Position numbers and translations under genes: made by a program. DNA of 64,000 nucleotides, from positions 36,870,394 through 36,934,393 of the forward strand of contig OX123187.2 in the NCBI GenBank assembly GCA_944739405.2, in the 5' to 3' direction. This stretch comes from Euclidia mi. Taxonomy: Eukaryota; Arthropoda; Insecta; Lepidoptera; Erebidae. The notes below the pieces were generated by a model, which ran no database searches, was not told where the DNA came from, and saw nothing but the letters and a program-made list of their open reading frames with translations. This document shows positions 59,510-64,000 of the stretch, piece after piece (the first letter of the stretch is position 1; every line of letters begins with the position of its first letter).

Positions 59510-59985
59510 TCAAGAGGCATCGATAATCCAGTGGAGATATCAACAGACTCCTCTGCCGAGGATATTGGTTTCGAACCTACGGCGTGCCCCACGACTTTTT
59601 CGAAGTTATGTCCGGATTATGTAGATAATACTTATGCTAGAAGAGCATGTTAAGCCGTCGCTCTATGCTGTGATGAAGGTCTATGATAGTCATTGTGTGG
59701 AGTGACTCCACATAATTACTATCATTATAGACCTTCAGGGATAAAAGACTCCACTGGACTCTATTATCCCTGAATAAGGTTTTACCGCTTTAGGTCATGG
59801 AATACCGCTGCCTCGATGGGTTACAACAAGTAAGTTACTAGACAGCATAGTCGTCTGTAGACAGTAGTCACTCTGTCGGCAAGCTAATTTTATGTCAAAT
59901 CTGAATAGACCAGTAAGCGTAACTAGCGCTCGGAGACGAAAGTCTTGGATGCAAACTGGATAACACTATGGTGACGATGATGAGT
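59510..59985 (+). mobile_element. SINE with two adjacent hairpins in its body
   Basis: The head contains ATATTGGTTTCGAACCTACG (B-box-like). Body blocks TGTTAAGCCGTCGCTC, TCATGGAATACCGCTGCC and CACTCTGTCGGCAAGCTAAT and the GACGATGATGA tail match the SINE at 13066-13424. Between the first two blocks, about 59677-59775 folds into two back-to-back hairpins not present in the other copy. Confidence 0.7.
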
Positions 59986-60727
59986 GGGTTACTCCATTTG
60001 AAATCTTTCATACATTCAAGTTTGTTATAGTTACCTGTTAAACGTTTACCCAAATCCACGTATCGGTAGCACGGTATGGCCGTAACATCCATTGTTTGTT
60101 AATCAATCGAATATTCCAATTGCCTGTATGTATTGTTAACGAAAGTGAACACAATTAAAACAAAACCAACAACGCTGAACAAAAACAGTAACAAGCTTTT
60201 AGGCGAATTTCCTTAATTTTCAATTTCATATCAAAGAAATGAGTTTGAAAAGTGTATTAGTCAATCAAACGAAAAAAAGGAAAAGCATTCTATTCGCAGC
60301 ACTTCCTGAAATTAATTGTATGTATTTCGCGTGTATTTTCAAGACTTATCTTGAAGAAAACAATTCATATTTGGTTTTAAAAGTTTTCTTTGTTTTTGTA
60401 ACAAGTCTTACCATAAAGCTTCTTCCAAGTTATAGTTTACTTTGATTTATTATTTCATTTTCATACGTTATACAAATACAAGAGTGAAAGTTTTCATAAC
60501 AAGACTGCTTCTAAATACATACTGATATTTTAAACGTGAAAATGTGGATATTGTTTTGTGCTTCTTCTGCGCTCTGCGCGGCTTCTAGTGCAGTATAATC
60601 CTCACTCTCGGCAACCTAGAAGCAAGTAGGAGTGTAAATATTTTATATTTTTAAGTCTTAACTTCTATTTTATAGTAGATTTTGTAACTTAGAACTCACC
60701 ACTTGGTCTCCGTCGCAATTCAAACGC
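59986..60727. other. No gene recognised
   Basis: AT-rich spacer before copy C. A 68-codon frame at 60239-60445 has no recognised features. Confidence 0.4.
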
Positions 60728-61227
60728 TCTTAATTTATCCAAAGAGTGATAGGCAGCATTCATCTTCATTCTTTTTGGCGATCTTATTTATTGCTTTTTG
60801 AATTTGAAAATATCTGATATACTTACGATAACCAAGATGCAACTGTTTGACTATTAAGACTTAAATAAGGGTATGCGCACATATATTGAATTTAAAACGA
60901 GAAAATTCTTCATTAATATTTATCTCTTGAGCTGGCGTGCTTTCGCAGAATTAAAAACATTACCGCGTCGTCGTGGTTAAGTTTGCTAGCCACGTTTTTC
61001 GTATCACTGTCAGTACGGGGACTCACTGTATATCGAGGACACTGCGGTTGTTTTAGTGAGTAGGTTTCGAATACCATCAGAAGAGTCTCATATCCCTTCT
61101 CCGTCAGCCTTAACTCGATCGACCGAATTTCGTGTACCGTGAGGCCAAAAAAGATAAAAACTTAAACCACTGTAAAAGAACCTCGACTCGGCAAATCAAT
61201 TTGTGTAACACCCTTAATATTATACGT

Positions 61228-61335
61228 ATATAATAATAATAATAATATAATATTCTACCACATTCACACAACACCATCTAGTCCAAAACTAAGCAGAAGC
61301 TTGTACTATGGGTACTACATAATGGATAACATACA
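61228..61335 (-). mobile_element. 5'-truncated SINE, copy C only
   Basis: The plus strand has (ATA)n, then CCACATTCACACAACACCAT and TATGGGTACTACATAATGG. Copy B reads across the empty site as TATACGTATATACGCGG (53828). Confidence 0.7.
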
Positions 61336-61502
61336 TATATACGCGATATGGAGATTTAACCCATGTCAGCTTTCGGGTGGACACTAGAGGATTATATCTT
61401 TGTGCCCATGAAGACATTTTGATAGTCACGGAAAATTTCAAAAATTCTTTTACTATGTACCTACTCGTACCTACTATAAGTGCAAATTTAAGAAGTAGAG
61501 TG

Positions 61503-61975
61503 AAAGTCAAGTCAAGTCAAAAATCATTTATTCATCTAGGTCACAACGTGACGCTTATGAACGTCAAATTTTTAAAGTAAATTAATAATGCTTCTACATT
61601 TACATTTACTGCCCATTCGCAAAGCAATAGGTAGAACCACGAGAAAGAACGGGCAATAAAACTCGTGGCCATTCTTTTTAATCGCCAGTGTTATGGTACA
61701 TATTTTGTTTTTGTAAGGAGCTGCAACTGTTTCACATTGTAATTAATTACTTGTAAATAGTAAATAAGAACATACATATTATATACAAAATATGTAGTTA
61801 TTAAATTAAGTGCTGTAGTAGTCTTCAAATGTGAATCTTGTGTAACAGGAGCATCCACTTACGCTTTATAATGTAGGCAACTCGCGATCATGTTCAGAAC
61901 TATGGTGGAAAAGTATGTTACAGAAAGTGACGGTATATGAATACACGAAAATTACAAAAACGTTAGTATATATAT
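61503..61975 (-). mobile_element. 5'-truncated LINE, 3' untranslated region
   Basis: On the minus strand it ends in a (TTGAC)n tail (plus GTCAAGTCAAGTCAA near 61508). Inside are TGACCTAGATGAATAAATGA and GGCCACGAGTTTTATTGCCC, known to me from the ends of moth non-LTR elements. No coding sequence. Absent from copies A (36905) and B (53975). Confidence 0.65.
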
Positions 61976-63405
61976 ATATATTTACAAATTAAACCTTTAT
62001 CATTTTGCACCTTGCTATACCCTTCATGAATAGTATAATTAGATCAGTCACATTAAAGAGTAGCGTAGCAAGAGTAGTATCACCCCCGAAAGACCCTGCA
62101 TATTAAATTTCATGAAAATCGTTAGAGCCTTTTCTGAGATCCAGAATTTATATATATACAACAAAGCTGAGTCCAAACTTGGCATAGCCTATGGTAATGA
62201 GTATATCTTCTCTCTATCTTCAAATGCATATCTACATTAGCTATTACAAATAAACTACACCCACCCATACAACAAAACAATCGTGCTGATCACAGAAGGA
62301 TTTGTCCTGTTGTACTTGGTGGAACCTACTCCAATTCATGATCTCCAGACCCAGGAGCAACCTGGATATCTAACATCAGACAAAACCGCAAGTTATTTGA
62401 AAGTCTGCCATTTCAAACACAAAACGAGTTTTTTATAAAACTGTAGTTAAAAGTGCAAATGTATTGAAACAGCTGTAGTTCTGCCTAACCCTGAAGAATA
62501 AAAGGCGCGCAACGCGAAGCTGACCTAATTACCCAGTTAGTCTGAAATCAGGTCAAACAGTCACAAATATTTGTTAAGTACACATTGCTTTATTGTTCAT
62601 GAAAAAGTCGCGGTTTCACTCAATGTTATACTCACCAGAATGAGAATTAAAATCATTGAGAATTTACCAATAAATTATATAGTGAGGAGTTGTATTGTTC
62701 TGCTACATAATATATTTATGTACACATGAAATCTAAATAGCATTTTACTTTCATCTAATTCAACTACTTTTGAAACAAGAGACCACATAAACTACTACAA
62801 AATTGTGTAATTATCATTAATCTAATACATTTGAGGACTGGACACTTCGAGGTTCTAGATGTAACACATATATACAATGATAGGTGCAAGTTTTACTATA
62901 TAACAACATTTGTTCTTAAAAAATTACGATATACATGTGTCAACGCTCAGTTACAACACCACGTGGATTATCTTGAATTTCAAACAACCCATCAATTTAA
63001 CAAAAGGAACAAAATACCTGTTTCAAATTTAAGATAGACACTTGGAATACAGACCGATAAACATTATAAACGTTTGAGATGCCGTTTAAATTTGAATGGG
63101 TGGTAATTAACGTCTACCTTGAAATGTCTAAATAATGTAAATAAATAAACTGTTATTTACGAAAAGGCTGTTCGAATCTTAAGGTATTGTGTTTTTAGCC
63201 GCCGACGTCTTAGAACAAAGGTACAAGTATTTCATTTTACGTCAGTGGAGTTGTATATTATAAACCATTGCTGACAGCTGGGATCAGCGTTGTATATTAT
63301 ACGTGATCAGAGGGATTTTATATTGTCAGACAGGCAGTTTAAAACAAATAGGTTCATTAAAATTTAAAGGCAATCTAACTGAATAAAATTATTAATTGTA
63401 ATTAG

Positions 63406-63451
63406 CGTATCTGTCAGTCAGTCAGTAACGCAATGATTTTATATATTAAGA
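63406..63451 (-). mobile_element. 5' end fragment of a Helitron
   Basis: On the minus strand it begins TCTTAATATATAAAATCATT and continues GCGTTACTGACTGACTGACA; the remainder of the element is deleted. It corresponds to the right edge of 55459-55769. Confidence 0.6.
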
Positions 63452-63474
63452 TAGAGATGTAGTTCACACTCTTA

Positions 63475-63680
63475 TCTTAATATATAAAATCCTTGCGTTA
63501 CTGACTGACTGACAGACACGCTACAGCCGAAACTATTGGGCGCAGGAAGCTGAAATTTGGCATGTATGTTCCTTGGGGACCGTAGGGGTGCACTAAGAAG
63601 GGATTTCCCGAAATTCCCACGGGATCGGCCAAAACGGGTAAATTAAAAAAAATGCAGGCGGAGCTGCGAGCGTCCTCTAG
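63475..63680 (+). mobile_element. 206-bp-family Helitron, copy C only
   Basis: It starts TCTTAATATATAAAATCCTT after A at 63474 and ends GAGCGTCCTCTAG at 63680 before T. Copies A (42160) and B (55790) show the empty site (CTTATTATATCATAAAA and CTTATTCATAAAAC). Confidence 0.85.
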
Positions 63681-64000
63681 TTTTATCATAAAACTTAAGC
63701 CACCAGTAACATGATCTATCTGGTTAATAAGAAATAACGAAAAGAAATCTGTGTAAATGATCTGACGAATACCTATAATTGGAGTGCGATCCTCTCGACT
63801 GGAAGATAAATCATATTTTTTTGTAATTTACGATCGTAACCGTACTTGGATTGAAATAAATCACGTCCATCATTGTTGATAAATGGCTGTCAAGCACACC
63901 TGCAGTAATTAATAGTAGTTTATCATTTCAGGATGGACCCTACTTTCGAAGTCTTATATCTCCACTGATTAGGTTTTTGTTCGTAAAATGTACGAGTATC

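Larger units (their letters stand above)
60728..64000 (+). repeat. Tandem unit, partial copy C
   Basis: It starts in the middle of the unit (TTATCCAAAGAGTGATAGGC equals 36385 in A and 52067 in B) and runs to the window end, equivalent to about 42450 in A and 56090 in B. Copy-specific insertions are 61228-61335, 61503-61975 and 63475-63680. Most of the old Helitron seen at 55459 is deleted here. Confidence 0.85.

Overview
The window looks like non-genic or intronic chromosomal DNA from an insect, most probably a moth or butterfly. It is AT-rich and has no bacterial gene layout. It is full of tRNA-derived SINEs, 5'-truncated non-LTR retrotransposons, short Helitrons (TC...CTAG inserted between A and T) and MITE families of the kind common in Lepidoptera. 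I see no complete host gene. Three short stretches could be real exons or coding relics: 1180-1425 (+), 30190-30295 (+) and 57155-57362 (-); none is recognised.

Region 1-31190 is single-copy-looking DNA with scattered elements. These are the edge of a MITE at the window start, remnants of non-LTR elements (1843-2188, 3195-3290, 4388-4500, 15960-17470), several SINEs (7.3, 9.4, 13.1, 14.8, 19.1, 22.3, 24.0, 26.0 and 27.8 kb), small Helitrons (11.5, 12.1 and 15.5 kb) and a Harbinger-like MITE (25489-25973) sitting inside a SINE. The largest reading frame is the C-terminal half of a reverse transcriptase, open from 16001 to 17083.

Region 31191-64000 is dominated by direct copies of one long, apparently non-coding unit: copy A (31191-43079) and copy B (43080-56833) in tandem, then a partial copy C (60728 to the window end). 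Without later insertions the unit is about 7.5 kb. Each copy has its own insertions. Copy A has a compound foldback (31965-32377), two Helitrons (34666-35332, 36201-36379), a SINE-like element and a truncated LINE split by a 1.77-kb Helitron with an internal minisatellite. Copy B has a Helitron, a MITE with a 4.0-kb YqaJ-nuclease element nested in it at TTAA, another MITE and a 1.28-kb mariner-type transposon. Copy C has SINE and LINE fragments and a Helitron. The sister copy supplies the empty site in many cases, so boundaries can be placed to the base.

The strongest unusual items are the tandem unit itself, the nested YqaJ element whose empty site is preserved in the MITE at 1-609, and the Helitron at 39982-41752, which carries 11 tandem units holding 18 copies of a CCGCCATCTTTGAT-like motif. 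Family assignments come from memory and from structure; no database search was possible.
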